A stretch of DNA of 64,000 nucleotides from Comamonas odontotermitis (GCF_020080045.1 NZ_CP083452.1:129001-193000), one strand, 5' to 3'. Shown: positions 26,581 to 35,251, counted from the first letter of the stretch. The notes: generated by a model from the sequence alone, not told the origin. Numbers and translations are program-made.

Positions 26581-28302
26581 TCAGAGCGTGCCCGCCGCTT
26601 GCGGTGCCATGGCCTGGTGGTCGCGCGGCGCAGAGGGCTTGACCTGGGGCGCCGTCACGGGCTGGAAGCTCTCGGCGCTGGCCAGCGGCCAGTAGGTGCG
26701 GAAGACGTCATGCTGGTGCGCCAGGTCTTCCAGCAGGGCGCCGGGGCGCACCTGCAGCAGCAGGTTGGACAGCAGGCGCACCTCGGTATCACTGATGCGG
26801 CGCACGATGTGGTGGGCGTTCAGCTCGCTGGGGTGGTGCAGCCCGGCGGCCTGCACCAGCTCCTGCAGGGCATGCAGCGTGCTCTTGTGGAACTGGGCCA
26901 CGCGGGTGGCCTTGTCGGGCACCACCAGCGCCTGTTGGCGCACGGCGTCCTGCGTGGTCACGCCGGTCGGGCAGTTGCCGGTGTGGCAGGTCTGGGCCTG
27001 GATGCAGCCCAGCGCCATCATGAAGCCCCGGCCCGCGTTGCACCAGTCGGCGCCCAGCGCCATCATGCGGGTGATGTCGAACGCGGTGATCACCTTGCCT
27101 GCGGCGCCCAGCTTGATGCGGTCGCGTAAATTGACGCCAATCAAGGTGTTGTGCACCAGCAGCAGGCCTTCCTGCAGCGGCACGCCGACGTGGTCGGTGA
27201 ATTCCACCGGCGCCGCGCCGGTGCCACCCTCGGCGCCGTCGACCACGATGAAATCGGGCGTGATGCCGGTCTTGAGCATGGCCTTGACGATGCCGAACCA
27301 TTCCCAGGGGTGGCCCAGGCAGAACTTGAAGCCTGTGGGCTTGCCGCCCGAGAGGGTGCGCAGCCGGGCGATGAAGTGCATCATCTCCTCGGGCGTGCTG
27401 AATGCGCTGTGCTTGGCGGGCGAGATGCAATCCACGCCCACGGGAACGCCGCGCGCCGCCGCGATTTCGGGCGTGACTTTGGCGCCGGGCAGCACACCGC
27501 CGTGGCCAGGCTTGGCGCCCTGGCTCAGCTTGAGCTCAATCATCTTGACCTGCGGCTGTGTGGCATTGGCGATGAATTTCTCTTCGCTGAACGTGCCATC
27601 GTCGTTGCGGCAGCCAAAGTAACCCGAGGCCACCTCCCAGATCAGGTCGCCGCCATGCACACGGTGGTGCTGGCTGATCGAGCCTTCGCCCGTGTCATGG
27701 GCAAAGCCGCCCACCTTGGCGCCCTTGTTCAGCGCCAGAATGGCATTGGCCGACAGCGCGCCAAAGCTCATGGCCGAGATATTGAACACGCTGGCATGGT
27801 AGGGCTGGGTGCAGGGCGATACCGATGGCGATGGCGCATCGGGCGAGCCTCCGATCCAGACGCGGAAGTCATGGCCATCCAGCCGGGTAGGCGACATCGA
27901 GTGGTTGACCCACTCATAGCCGCGTGCACCCACATCCATCAGGGTGCCAAAGGGGCGGTTGTCGGGGTCACCCTTGGCGCGCTGGTACACCAGCGAGCGC
28001 TGTGCGCGCGAAAACGGCAGGGCCTCGGTGTCGCTTTCGATGAAGTACTGGCGCATTTCCGGGCGGATGAACTCCAGGAAGAAGCGCATATGGCCGATGA
28101 CCGGGTAGTTGCGCAAAATGGCATGGCGCGTCTGCTGCAGGTCGTAGACGCCCAGCAGGGTCAGCGCGGTGCCGGCGGCCACCGCCAGCCACCACCAGGG
28201 GCTGCCGTCCGCCACCAGGGCAGCAACGCCCAGCAGCAGCAAAAACATGCACAGCACCATGACGGTGTAACGAACGGGGAAAATCTTGTTGAGCTGGTTC
28301 AT
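26581..28302 (-). CDS. Membrane-anchored FMN-binding glutamate-synthase-like protein
   Basis: 573 residues. Two N-terminal membrane helices (YTVMVLCMFLLLLGVAALVA and WWWLAVAAGTALTLLGV) are followed by a complete GltS FMN/Fe-S central domain: NISAMSFGALSANAILALNKGA, GEGSISQHH, MIELKLSQGAKPGHGGVLP, DGAEGGTGAAPVEF and a cysteine cluster GCIQAQTCHTGNCPTGVTTQ that would ligate an iron-sulfur cluster. It lacks the glutaminase domain of GltB, so it is not a normal glutamate synthase. Such 'FMN-binding glutamate synthase family' proteins are widespread and of unproven function. Confidence 0.88.
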   Translation of the reverse strand: MNQLNKIFPVRYTVMVLCMFLLLLGVAALVADGSPWWWLAVAAGTALTLLGVYDLQQTRHAILRNYPVIGHMRFFLEFIRPEMRQYFIESDTEALPFSRAQRSLVYQRAKGDPDNRPFGTLMDVGARGYEWVNHSMSPTRLDGHDFRVWIGGSPDAPSPSVSPCTQPYHASVFNISAMSFGALSANAILALNKGAKVGGFAHDTGEGSISQHHRVHGGDLIWEVASGYFGCRNDDGTFSEEKFIANATQPQVKMIELKLSQGAKPGHGGVLPGAKVTPEIAAARGVPVGVDCISPAKHSAFSTPEEMMHFIARLRTLSGGKPTGFKFCLGHPWEWFGIVKAMLKTGITPDFIVVDGAEGGTGAAPVEFTDHVGVPLQEGLLLVHNTLIGVNLRDRIKLGAAGKVITAFDITRMMALGADWCNAGRGFMMALGCIQAQTCHTGNCPTGVTTQDAVRQQALVVPDKATRVAQFHKSTLHALQELVQAAGLHHPSELNAHHIVRRISDTEVRLLSNLLLQVRPGALLEDLAHQHDVFRTYWPLASAESFQPVTAPQVKPSAPRDHQAMAPQAAGTL

Positions 28303-28492
28303 GGGGGCGTGTCGCGCGCCGAGCCATGGTGCCGCCTGTCAAAACCCGGGCTGCAGCAAAGTGCCGGTAGCGGCGCTACACTGCATGCCCTTCCTTGCCC
28401 GGCGGCCATCTGCCATTGCGCTGTTGTTACGAATCCAGGCCCCATCATAGGGGCTGTGCGCTCGGGCGGTACCCGTATTGGAGAGAACCACC

Positions 28493-29302
28493 ATGACCAA
28501 GCCCCAGATTCCCGCCGGACTGAACGACGACCAATTGGCCGAGATCGACCAGATGCTCGACGACATGCGCGAGCGCGCCGAAGAGATTCCGCAGTGGGAA
28601 TTTGTCGATGGCGTGCTGACGGCGCTGGTCTGCACCCGCCGCGCCGTGCCCGAAGAAGAGTTTTTGCCCATGCTGGTGGGCGATGGCGAAATGCTGGAGC
28701 GCAGCGCCGACGGCAGCCTGCCCGTGCTGCCCGCCTTTGCCGACCGCGCCCAGCAGGACCGTTTTCTGGCGCTGTGGAACATTCGCTGGGCCGAAGTGGT
28801 GGCCCAGCTCGATACCGATGTGAAGAGCCTGGAAGAGGACGACACCTTCCAGCCCGATGCCATGGACATGCGCGGCGCCGTTGCCAGCCTGCCCGAGGAA
28901 GAGCGCAAGGAGATGGAAGGCCAGGACATTCCGTCGTTCGGCCAGGTCTGGGCGCTGGGCTTCATGTTTGTGGTGGAAAACTGGGCCGAGGAATGGGCCG
29001 CGCCACGCGACAAGGACGCCGCGCGCTGGCTCAACGATGCGCTCGACTCCGTGGTGGCACTGACCGAGGATGACACCGGCACCCCCACCGTCTGCATGTA
29101 CGACGAAAACGGCCCCGCCAGCACCAGCCAGGAGCGGGTGGAAACCTTTGGCGAAGCCATCTGGGCGGTGTACGACCTGCGCCAGATCTGGAAAAGCATG
29201 GGCCCGCGCCAGGCCACCGTCATCAAAGGCGATGTGCCCGGCCGCAACGACCCCTGCAGCTGCGGCAGCGGAAAGAAGTATAAAAAGTGCTGTGGCGCTT
29301 GA
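28493..29302 (+). CDS. UPF0149/YecA-like protein with C-terminal SEC-C zinc motif
   Basis: 269 residues. The N-terminal three quarters are acidic and alpha-helical ([28 protein letters not shown], the UPF0149 'EFVDG' signature). The C-terminus is the SEC-C metal-binding motif [16 protein letters not shown], with the usual Cys-x-Cys...Cys-Cys (or His) zinc ligands, as at the end of SecA. Proteins of this group may act near SecA or the ribosome, but the role here is not known. GGAGAGAA precedes the ATG. It ends in a bidirectional terminator. Confidence 0.88.
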   Translation: MTKPQIPAGLNDDQLAEIDQMLDDMRERAEEIPQWEFVDGVLTALVCTRRAVPEEEFLPMLVGDGEMLERSADGSLPVLPAFADRAQQDRFLALWNIRWAEVVAQLDTDVKSLEEDDTFQPDAMDMRGAVASLPEEERKEMEGQDIPSFGQVWALGFMFVVENWAEEWAAPRDKDAARWLNDALDSVVALTEDDTGTPTVCMYDENGPASTSQERVETFGEAIWAVYDLRQIWKSMGPRQATVIKGDVPGRNDPCSCGSGKKYKKCCGA

Positions 29303-29330
29303 TAGGTAAGCGCTTGGTGCTATGAAAAAA

Positions 29331-29359
29331 GAGGCATTGCGCACGCAATGCCTCTTTTT
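29331..29359. terminator. Bidirectional intrinsic terminator
   Basis: GAGGCATTGCG and CGCAATGCCTC pair almost loop to loop, flanked by AAAAAA on the left and TTTTT on the right, so both converging transcripts (SEC-C gene and RidA-like gene) end in a U-run. Just before it is a fragment of repeat family A (GGTAAGCGCTTGGTGCTATG). Confidence 0.9.
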
Positions 29360-29401
29360 GTATGTGCCAACGTTTGCCTGGGGCTTGCAGTGACCCGGTG
29401 C

Positions 29402-29968
29402 CTACTTGGGCATGCGCACTGCGGTCACCTCGATCTCCACATACCAGGCCGGGTTGGCCAGTGCGGCAATCTGGAAGGCGGAGCGCGAGGGCAGGTTGGG
29501 CTGCTCGGCCGTGCCAAAGAACTGGGTGTAGCCCTGCATGAAGCCGGCAAAGTCCATCTTGTTGCCCTTGGCCGGGTCGGCCACCAGGAAGACCTGCATC
29601 TTCACTACATCCTTCATGGTCAGGCCCATGGCCTTGAGCTGCTTGTCGATGGTGGTCAGCACGCCAATGGTCTGGGCGCGTGTGTCGCCGCCATAGGCGG
29701 CAGGGTCATTGGCAGGCTTGGAGGCATCCACCACCGGCGGCACCTGGCCGGAGAGGTACACCGTTGTTGCGCCAGGCGGTATTTCCACGGCATTCGAGAT
29801 GGGGAAGTTGGAGCCCGGAATGCCGTGGCGCACCACGGACTGCGAGCGGCCGTCGCCCATTGAAGAGCTAGCGCAGCCCGCCAGGGTGCTGATGGCGGCC
29901 GCGGCGGCTGCCAGGGTCATCCAGGTGCGCAAGGCGGTGCGGGAAGAGGTGCGATGGGAAGGGGGCAT
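29402..29968 (-). CDS. RidA-family lipoprotein (exported imine/enamine deaminase)
   Basis: 188 residues. The signal peptide ends in a lipobox (STLAGC, Cys32), so a lipid-anchored periplasmic protein is expected, unlike ordinary cytoplasmic RidA of about 130 residues. The RidA/YjgF fold follows, with YLSGQVPPV, QTIGVLTTIDKQLKAMGLTMKDVVK and PSRSAFQIAAL. The catalytic arginine (Arg162) and the glutamate of VEIEV (Glu180) are kept, so hydrolysis of reactive imines or enamines is likely. It is the third gene of a tight minus-strand operon with cytochrome c (42-base gap) and flavin amine oxidase. It may hydrolyse the oxidase's imine product in the periplasm (inference). Confidence 0.88.
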   Translation of the reverse strand: MPPSHRTSSRTALRTWMTLAAAAAAISTLAGCASSSMGDGRSQSVVRHGIPGSNFPISNAVEIPPGATTVYLSGQVPPVVDASKPANDPAAYGGDTRAQTIGVLTTIDKQLKAMGLTMKDVVKMQVFLVADPAKGNKMDFAGFMQGYTQFFGTAEQPNLPSRSAFQIAALANPAWYVEIEVTAVRMPK

Positions 29969-30010
29969 GGGTAGGGGTCTCCTTGGGTTGGGATGGTTGC
30001 AACAGGGGGA

Positions 30011-30487
30011 TCAACCCCATGAATCCTTGAAGGATGCGGCGTCCGGACGCATCGGCTTCACATCTTCGGGCTTGACGGCGTCCTTGTAGTCATTGCCAAA
30101 ATGGGTGCGTACGTAGTTGACCACATCGGCAATCTGCTCGTCGGTCAGCCGGTTGGCAAACGATGGCATACCATGCAGGCCGCGCGATACGACGATCACC
30201 GGATAAGCGCCTGCGGCGAGCTTGGGGTTCTTGGCCAGCGCAGGGTAGAAGCCCGCGCCCTGCGCACCCTGGCCGTTGACCATATGGCAGCCCTGGCACA
30301 GCGATTGGTAGATCTTCTCGCCGCCCTGCTGCGAAAACGTGATCTTGTTGTCGGAGAAGCCACCAAACGGGCCGGTGGGAGACGATTGCGCCTTCACTTC
30401 CTCGGCTGTGGGAGCGTGGTTGCTTTGGGCGTAGGCGAGGCCACAGGCTGCAGCGCCTGCGGCAAGAAGGAATGTAAGGGTTTTCAT
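30011..30487 (-). CDS. Periplasmic class I cytochrome c
   Basis: 158 residues. Signal peptide MKTLTFLLAAGAAACGLAYAQ; one heme-attachment site CQGCH (64-68); the likely axial methionine is Met107 in GLHGMPSFANRLTDEQIADVVNYVR, a typical class I cytochrome end. GAGGA precedes the ATG. It lies 43 bases after the flavin amine oxidase gene and 42 before the RidA-like gene. In nicotine oxidoreductase NicA2 and relatives an adjacent cytochrome c is the electron acceptor; the same role is the natural inference here. Confidence 0.93.
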   Translation of the reverse strand: MKTLTFLLAAGAAACGLAYAQSNHAPTAEEVKAQSSPTGPFGGFSDNKITFSQQGGEKIYQSLCQGCHMVNGQGAQGAGFYPALAKNPKLAAGAYPVIVVSRGLHGMPSFANRLTDEQIADVVNYVRTHFGNDYKDAVKPEDVKPMRPDAASFKDSWG

Positions 30488-30530
30488 GGTGAAATCCTCG
30501 TGGGTGTCATCGGTGCTGGGTCGGGGCAGA

Positions 30531-32129
30531 TCAGGCGGTGGCCTGGGCTTTGTCATGCAGGCGCTTGACGGCGTCGAGCGAAGAGAGAATCGCACCCTCT
30601 TGCCAGGCCGGGATGTACGAGCAGTGCTCGCCCGCCAGCACGATGCGGCCATCGATCTCGCACAGATTCTTGTAGTGCTGCTCGCGCAGGGCATCGGTCC
30701 ACAGGCCAAAGCAACCGTTGATCCAGGGCACGCGGTGCCAGCCCACGGAAAAACCGCTCAGGAACTCCTTGGGGTACTGCGCATGCAGTTTGGCGCCTTG
30801 CTCCACCGCTGCCTGTATGCGCTGGGCCGGCGACATGGCGGTGTAAGCATAGGCATGGGCGTTTTCGTACTGGTAGCCCCCCAGCAGCACGGCAGGCCCC
30901 TTGCTGAAGAAGTTGGTCGAGGGGTAGGAGATCTGGCCAATGGGCAGATCGGTGTAGCTGATGCCGCCGTAGATGCGCTCGTCTTCTTCCCAGAAGCGGC
31001 GCTTGAACTCCAGCCCCACCTTGAACGAGGCGCCATAGGGCAGCGACTGGATGGCCTGCTTCATCGCATCGCCCACCTGGATATCGATCTGCGCCAGGAT
31101 GGACGCTGGAATCGTGCACACGCACCAATCGGCCTTGACCTGCTGCGCGGCACCTCCCTTTTTTGTGTCGCTGAAGGTCACGGTCACGCCTTTGTCGTTC
31201 TGCTCGATGCGGGTGACCTTGCAGTTGTGGCGCACGAGGCTGCCCACCTCCTTCTCGAAACCCTTGGCAATGGCATCCATGCCGCCCACCGGCTCGAAGA
31301 TCGCCGTCTGGAACTCCATCAGATGGCCGTCGTTGATCTTATTCCACAGGCCCGATTGGAGCAGGCTGCTCATCTCGATGGGCGTCGAATACTGCGCTAC
31401 CGGCATCAGCCCGCCGGCGGGCTCGATCTGGAAGCCCCGGTGGTTGCTCACTGAATGGCTTGCCACGTAGCGGAAATCCTTGTCGAGCGCGCCCCAGCCG
31501 CGCAGGCTCTCAAGCAGCTTTTCCTTGTCTTCCTTGGTCACGCCCTGGTCCAGCGCGCCCTGGTTGGTGGCCTTGGCCAGCAACTCGGCCACATAACCGT
31601 AGGCATCGGCCTGCACCTCGCGGAACTTCTGCGGCTTGCCGCCAAAGGCCTTGCTGTTGTGCACCAGAGCGTTGTAGTTCACCTGCATGAAGGGTTCGAG
31701 CTTGACACCGAATTTCTTGCAGTAATCCAGCACGGCATAGTGGTGGTAGGGCACGCGCCAGGGGCCGGGGTTGATGTAGTTGCCCTTGGCAAAGCTGCAG
31801 GTCTGTTTGGCGCCGCCCAGTTCGGTAAAGCTGTCGCCGCCGCGAACCGTCCAGCAGCGGCCGCCCGATCGCTCCTGAAACTCCAGCACCTGCACCCGGT
31901 AGCCTGCAGCACGCAGCTCATAGGCGGCCGTCATACCTGCCAGGCCTGCGCCAAGGATGACCACCGACCCGCCACGCTTGGCCTTGGACAGCTCCAGCGG
32001 GCCGCGGTAATTGGATTCCTGCGCGTAGCCCAGCGACGACATGGCCTGGTACATGACACTGCCGCCAGCAGCCTTTCCAATCATGGACAGCCAGTGGCGG
32101 CGACTCAAAGTGGGGATCGATGTAGACAT
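30531..32129 (-). CDS. Tat-exported flavin monoamine oxidase family dehydrogenase
   Basis: 532 residues. A twin-arginine signal (SRRHWLSMIG, Arg10-Arg11) precedes the FAD-binding motif VVILGAGLAGMTAAYEL (Gly60, Gly62, Gly65) and the ERSGGRCWTVRGG motif of monoamine oxidases. The C-terminal flavin contact is GRIVLAGEHCSYIPAWQEGAI, with WTDAL before it. An AAGGAGAG ribosome-binding site fixes the ATG; open codons upstream are non-conserved. It oxidises an amine to an imine. With a cytochrome c and a RidA-like lipoprotein directly downstream, it is probably a dehydrogenase passing electrons to the respiratory chain rather than to oxygen. The substrate is unknown. Confidence 0.92.
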   Translation of the reverse strand: MSTSIPTLSRRHWLSMIGKAAGGSVMYQAMSSLGYAQESNYRGPLELSKAKRGGSVVILGAGLAGMTAAYELRAAGYRVQVLEFQERSGGRCWTVRGGDSFTELGGAKQTCSFAKGNYINPGPWRVPYHHYAVLDYCKKFGVKLEPFMQVNYNALVHNSKAFGGKPQKFREVQADAYGYVAELLAKATNQGALDQGVTKEDKEKLLESLRGWGALDKDFRYVASHSVSNHRGFQIEPAGGLMPVAQYSTPIEMSSLLQSGLWNKINDGHLMEFQTAIFEPVGGMDAIAKGFEKEVGSLVRHNCKVTRIEQNDKGVTVTFSDTKKGGAAQQVKADWCVCTIPASILAQIDIQVGDAMKQAIQSLPYGASFKVGLEFKRRFWEEDERIYGGISYTDLPIGQISYPSTNFFSKGPAVLLGGYQYENAHAYAYTAMSPAQRIQAAVEQGAKLHAQYPKEFLSGFSVGWHRVPWINGCFGLWTDALREQHYKNLCEIDGRIVLAGEHCSYIPAWQEGAILSSLDAVKRLHDKAQATA

Positions 32130-32457
32130 GCTCTCTCCTTCAGGCGCAGAGCGATGTGCAGGCAAGAGCGGGAAAGCCGGCACATGTGTTATGGGTTGTG
32201 GGGGGAGGGCCCCGTGCTTTCTCTGCCAATTGATGATAGAAGTTAACAAATGTGGCAGCCTGTAGGCCAGGCCTCGGCGCCTCGGTAGGATCGGTCTGAC
32301 CCCCATTGCCGCGCGGCCGTTGCAGCCCGCCGGGCGAGAGGCCGGAAAGCGAGCCCTCCGGAGCGCGCACGGGTTGGTCTGCGATGTGGTGGTGAGGGAT
32401 GCCAAACACGTTCTAAAATGGGCCGGTTTTCTCCTTTTCACAGAGCAAGGATCATCC
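32130..32457. other. Divergent intergenic region
   Basis: This 328-base gap lies between the amine oxidase operon and the SPFH gene. It includes an AT-richer patch (CCAATTGATGATAGAAGTTAAC near 32227-32246) that is a plausible promoter for the amine oxidase operon. GC-rich sequence follows, with no conserved coding frame. Nothing further was recognised. Confidence 0.4.
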
Positions 32458-33558
32458 ATGAACCTCATGAATATCATCACCAAGCAACTGATCGAGATCA
32501 TCGAGTGGACCGATGATTCGCGCGACACCTTGTCGTATCGCTGGCCTGATGAAGACAAGGAAATCAAGAATGGCGCACAGCTGATCGTGCGCGAGTCGCA
32601 GCAGGTGCAGTTTGTCTCCGAAGGCCAGTTTGCCGACCTGTTCGGCCCCGGCCGCCACCAGCTGACGACGCAGAACATCCCGATCCTGTCCACGCTGCGG
32701 GGCTGGAAGTACGGCTTCAACTCGCCCTTCAAGTGCGATGTCTATTACATCAACACCCGCCTTTTCACCGGCAACAAATGGGGTACCTCCAACCCCGTGA
32801 TGATGCGCGACAAGGATTTCGGTGTGGTGCGCATGCGCGCCTTCGGCACCTATGATTTCCGCATCGTGAATCCGGCGAAGTTCCTCAAGGAAGTGGCAGG
32901 TACCGACCAGAACTTCCGCATCGACGAATTTGCCGACACCATGCGCTCGCGCATCGTCAGCATCTTCAGCGAAGCCCTGGCCAAGGCCCAGGTGCCGGTG
33001 CTCGATGTCGCGCAGCGCTATTCCGAACTGGGCGATGCGCTGCTGCAGCTGATCAACCCCGCCGTCACCGAAAAATATGGCCTGGAGATCACCAGCTTCC
33101 TGCTGGAAAACGTGTCGGTGCCGCCTGAAGTGGAAGAGGCCATCGACAAGCGCTCGTCGATGAGCGCCATCGGCAACTTGAACGACTACGTGAAGTACCA
33201 GATGGGCCAGGCCATGGCCAATGGCGGCGAAGGTGCGGCTGCGGCCACCATTCCCGCCACCATGGCCATGGGCTTTGGCATGGCGCAGGAGATGATGAAG
33301 GGTATGCAGCAACCCGCAGGCGGCGCTGCCACCGATCCCTTCTCGCCCGCTGCAGCGCAGGCTGCCCAGGCGGCGCAAGCCCCTGCTGTGGGTGGCGGCG
33401 TGCAGGTGCTCACCCCCGAGCAGGCCGCGCAGGTGCTGGGGGTGACGGTGCAGGATGTGGTGGCCGAGCTGGAATCGGGCGCGCTCAAGGGCCGCAAGAT
33501 CGGCAGCGCCTGGCGTATCTCGCAGGAGTCGTTGAACGAATTCCTGCGCGGTGGGTAA
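32458..33558 (+). CDS. SPFH-domain protein (YdjI-like) with C-terminal helix-turn-helix
   Basis: 366 residues. Residues about 1-270 match the 'virion core protein'/YdjI branch of SPFH proteins: FADLFGPGRHQLTTQNIPIL, GWKYGFNSPFKCDVYYINTR, DKDFGVVRMRAFGTYDFRIVNPAKFL and GLEITSFLLENVSVPPEVEEAIDKRSSM. After an Ala/Gln linker (about 285-315) the last 45 residues (TPEQAAQVLGVTVQDVVAELESGALKGRKIGSAWRIS) are an excisionase-type helix-turn-helix usually found in DNA-binding proteins. AAGGATC precedes the ATG. The next gene is its usual zinc-ribbon partner. YdjI-type proteins work at the membrane with PspA-like proteins in envelope stress; the DNA-binding tail is unusual. Confidence 0.88.
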   Translation: MNLMNIITKQLIEIIEWTDDSRDTLSYRWPDEDKEIKNGAQLIVRESQQVQFVSEGQFADLFGPGRHQLTTQNIPILSTLRGWKYGFNSPFKCDVYYINTRLFTGNKWGTSNPVMMRDKDFGVVRMRAFGTYDFRIVNPAKFLKEVAGTDQNFRIDEFADTMRSRIVSIFSEALAKAQVPVLDVAQRYSELGDALLQLINPAVTEKYGLEITSFLLENVSVPPEVEEAIDKRSSMSAIGNLNDYVKYQMGQAMANGGEGAAAATIPATMAMGFGMAQEMMKGMQQPAGGAATDPFSPAAAQAAQAAQAPAVGGGVQVLTPEQAAQVLGVTVQDVVAELESGALKGRKIGSAWRISQESLNEFLRGG

Positions 33559-33562
33559 ACGC

Positions 33563-33665
33563 CACCCCCTGTGGCGCTGCGCGCCTTCCCCTGGCCGGGC
33601 GCCCCCTCTCTGTAGTGGAGGGGGACGACACCCTCGCTGGGGCAGCCCATGCTGCGGGGCGGCGC
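33563..33665 (+). repeat. Dispersed repeat family B, copy 2
   Basis: The plus strand reads CACCCCCTGTGGCGCTGCG, CGCCTTCCCC, a variable middle, GGAGGGGGACGACACCCTCG, then GCTGCGGGGCGGCGCGG. It is the inverted counterpart of 14352-14447 and lies immediately after the SPFH stop codon. The conserved blocks are internally palindromic. Confidence 0.8.
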
Positions 33666-33798
33666 GGCCGGCGTAGGCCCTTGCTTGGTGTCTGCACCTG
33701 CGCTGTGATAGTGCAGGCGCATTGCCCATTTGTGTTGTATTGCTATGATTTTGATGGCTATTGGCGTAGACTGGTTGTGCGCTAGAGCCTGATTAGCT

Positions 33799-34938
33799 GT
33801 GAATTCATCTACCCCCGTCCCCGATCCATTTGCGCCGCCCTCGACCACGATGGTGGCCAAGCATGTCTGCCCCGAGTGCGGCGGCAATCTGGAATGGGAT
33901 GCCAAGGCGCAATCGCTCAAGTGTCCCTACTGCGGCACTGTGGTGCCCTGGAGCGAGGAGCAGCAAAAGCAGCTGGGTGGCGACATCGTCGAGCAAGACC
34001 TGGCTGCGGCGCTGGCAAACCCCGCCACTGGGCGCGGCTGGGGAGACGCGCGACGCGAGTACCAGTGCCAGAACTGCCGGGCGATTTCGGTTTTTGTTGA
34101 TGGCCGGGTGGCTGCGCGCTGTGACTTCTGCGGCTCTCCCGCGATCCAGGCGCATGAAGAGCGCAACGACGCCATCACGCCGCAAAGCCTGCTGCCATTC
34201 AAGATCAGCGACGGCCAGGTGCGCGATTTGATCCGCAAGTGGTATGGCAGCCGCTGGTTTGCGCCGAACAAGCTCAAGAATGCGGCGCTGACCGATACGC
34301 TCAAGGGCATCTACCTGCCGTACTGGACGTTCGACGCCCGTGTGCAGGCCCAGTGGCGTGCAGATGCCGGTTACTACTATTACATGACCGAGCAGTACCG
34401 CGACAGCAATGGCAACATCAGCACCCGCCAGGTGCAGCATGTGCGCTGGGAGCCAGCGGCAGGCAGCCTGCAGCATTTCTTCGATGACGAATTGGTGGCA
34501 GGCACGGTGGGCGTACACCCTGCGCTGCTGCACAAGGTGGAGCCTTTTCCCACCACCACCGATCTGAAGCCGTATTCGCCCGAGTTCGTGCGTGGCTGGA
34601 CGGTGGAGCGTTACCAGGTGGATCTGCGCCGGGCTGCCGATGTGAACGAAGGCGATATGGACCAGCAGGTGCAGTCGCTGTGCGCGCAGCAGGTGCCGGG
34701 CGATACGTACCGCAATCTGCAGGTGCAGCGCGCCTACCAGGGCCGTACCTTCAAGCACGTGCTGGTGCCGGTGTGGCTGGTCAGCTATACCTATGGCGCC
34801 AAAAGCTACCAGATCGTGGCCAATGGCTACACCGGCCAGATTGCGGGCGAGCAGCCGTACAGCTGGGTGAAGATTGCGTTTGCGGTGCTGTGCGCAATCA
34901 TCCTGATCGGAATTTTTCTGTCTTTGTCACAAAACTGA
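33799..34938 (+). CDS. Zinc-ribbon membrane protein (YdjG-like) partner of SPFH protein
   Basis: 379 residues. Two N-terminal zinc ribbons are visible: CPECGG...CPYCG (about residues 24-46) and CQNC...CDFCG (about 90-113). The central domain is rich in aromatic residues (GIYLPYWTFDARVQAQWRADAGYYYYM), and one C-terminal membrane helix follows (KIAFAVLCAIILIGIFLSL). In Bacillus the ydjFGHI operon couples PspA, a zinc-ribbon YdjG and an SPFH YdjI; the pairing here fits. The start is a GTG; an in-frame ATG 17 codons later also precedes the first ribbon. A 240-base gap holding repeat B separates it from the SPFH gene, so it may have its own promoter. Confidence 0.85.
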   Translation: MNSSTPVPDPFAPPSTTMVAKHVCPECGGNLEWDAKAQSLKCPYCGTVVPWSEEQQKQLGGDIVEQDLAAALANPATGRGWGDARREYQCQNCRAISVFVDGRVAARCDFCGSPAIQAHEERNDAITPQSLLPFKISDGQVRDLIRKWYGSRWFAPNKLKNAALTDTLKGIYLPYWTFDARVQAQWRADAGYYYYMTEQYRDSNGNISTRQVQHVRWEPAAGSLQHFFDDELVAGTVGVHPALLHKVEPFPTTTDLKPYSPEFVRGWTVERYQVDLRRAADVNEGDMDQQVQSLCAQQVPGDTYRNLQVQRAYQGRTFKHVLVPVWLVSYTYGAKSYQIVANGYTGQIAGEQPYSWVKIAFAVLCAIILIGIFLSLSQN

Positions 34939-34970
34939 TGCGCGGCCCCGGGGCGGGCAGCGCGGAAAAA

Positions 34971-35002
34971 ACAACAAAGCCGGGCAAGCCCGGCTTTGTT
35001 GT
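34971..35002. terminator. Bidirectional intrinsic terminator
   Basis: ACAACAAAGCCGGGC and GCCCGGCTTTGTTGT pair perfectly over 15 bp with only AA between them, so the effective loop is a few bases larger. On the minus strand the stem is followed by six T (CGCGGAAAAAA on the plus strand), ending the small lipoprotein gene; on the plus strand only a weak T tract follows. Confidence 0.85.
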
Positions 35003-35017
35003 CTGTGCATGGTGTGT

Positions 35018-35251
35018 TTAGCGGCGGCGTTTGCCGTCCATGTTGTCACCCACCTGGTTGCCGAAATAGGCACCTGCTGCGGCGCCACCAATGGTGCCCA
35101 GGGTGGAGCCAAATACCGCGTCACCCAGCACACCGCCAGCCACGGCGCCGATGCCGGTACCGAGTTGTGCATTGGTAGGGTTGCTGGAGCAGGCGCTCAG
35201 CCCCGATACGGCCAGAACAACAGATGCAATGGTGATAGCAAATTTTTTCAT
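35018..35251 (-). CDS. Small glycine-zipper lipoprotein (OsmB-like)
   Basis: 77 residues. Signal peptide MKKFAITIASVVLAVSG with lipobox LSAC, then a glycine-zipper hairpin (GTGIGAVAGGVLGDAVFG and TIGGAAAGAYFGNQVG) and a short basic tail, DGKRRR. This is the pattern of OsmB and other 2TM glycine-zipper lipoproteins, which often respond to osmotic or envelope stress. GAGGAG precedes the start. It stands as a single gene with a strong terminator. The family call is good; the role is not known. Confidence 0.88.
   Translation of the reverse strand: MKKFAITIASVVLAVSGLSACSSNPTNAQLGTGIGAVAGGVLGDAVFGSTLGTIGGAAAGAYFGNQVGDNMDGKRRR

Noticed and set aside
32130..32732. Upstream extension of the flavin amine oxidase frame by about 200 codons
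   Set aside because: The Tat signal, a good ribosome-binding site and the family N-terminus all mark the start at 32129; the extension runs antisense into the SPFH gene.
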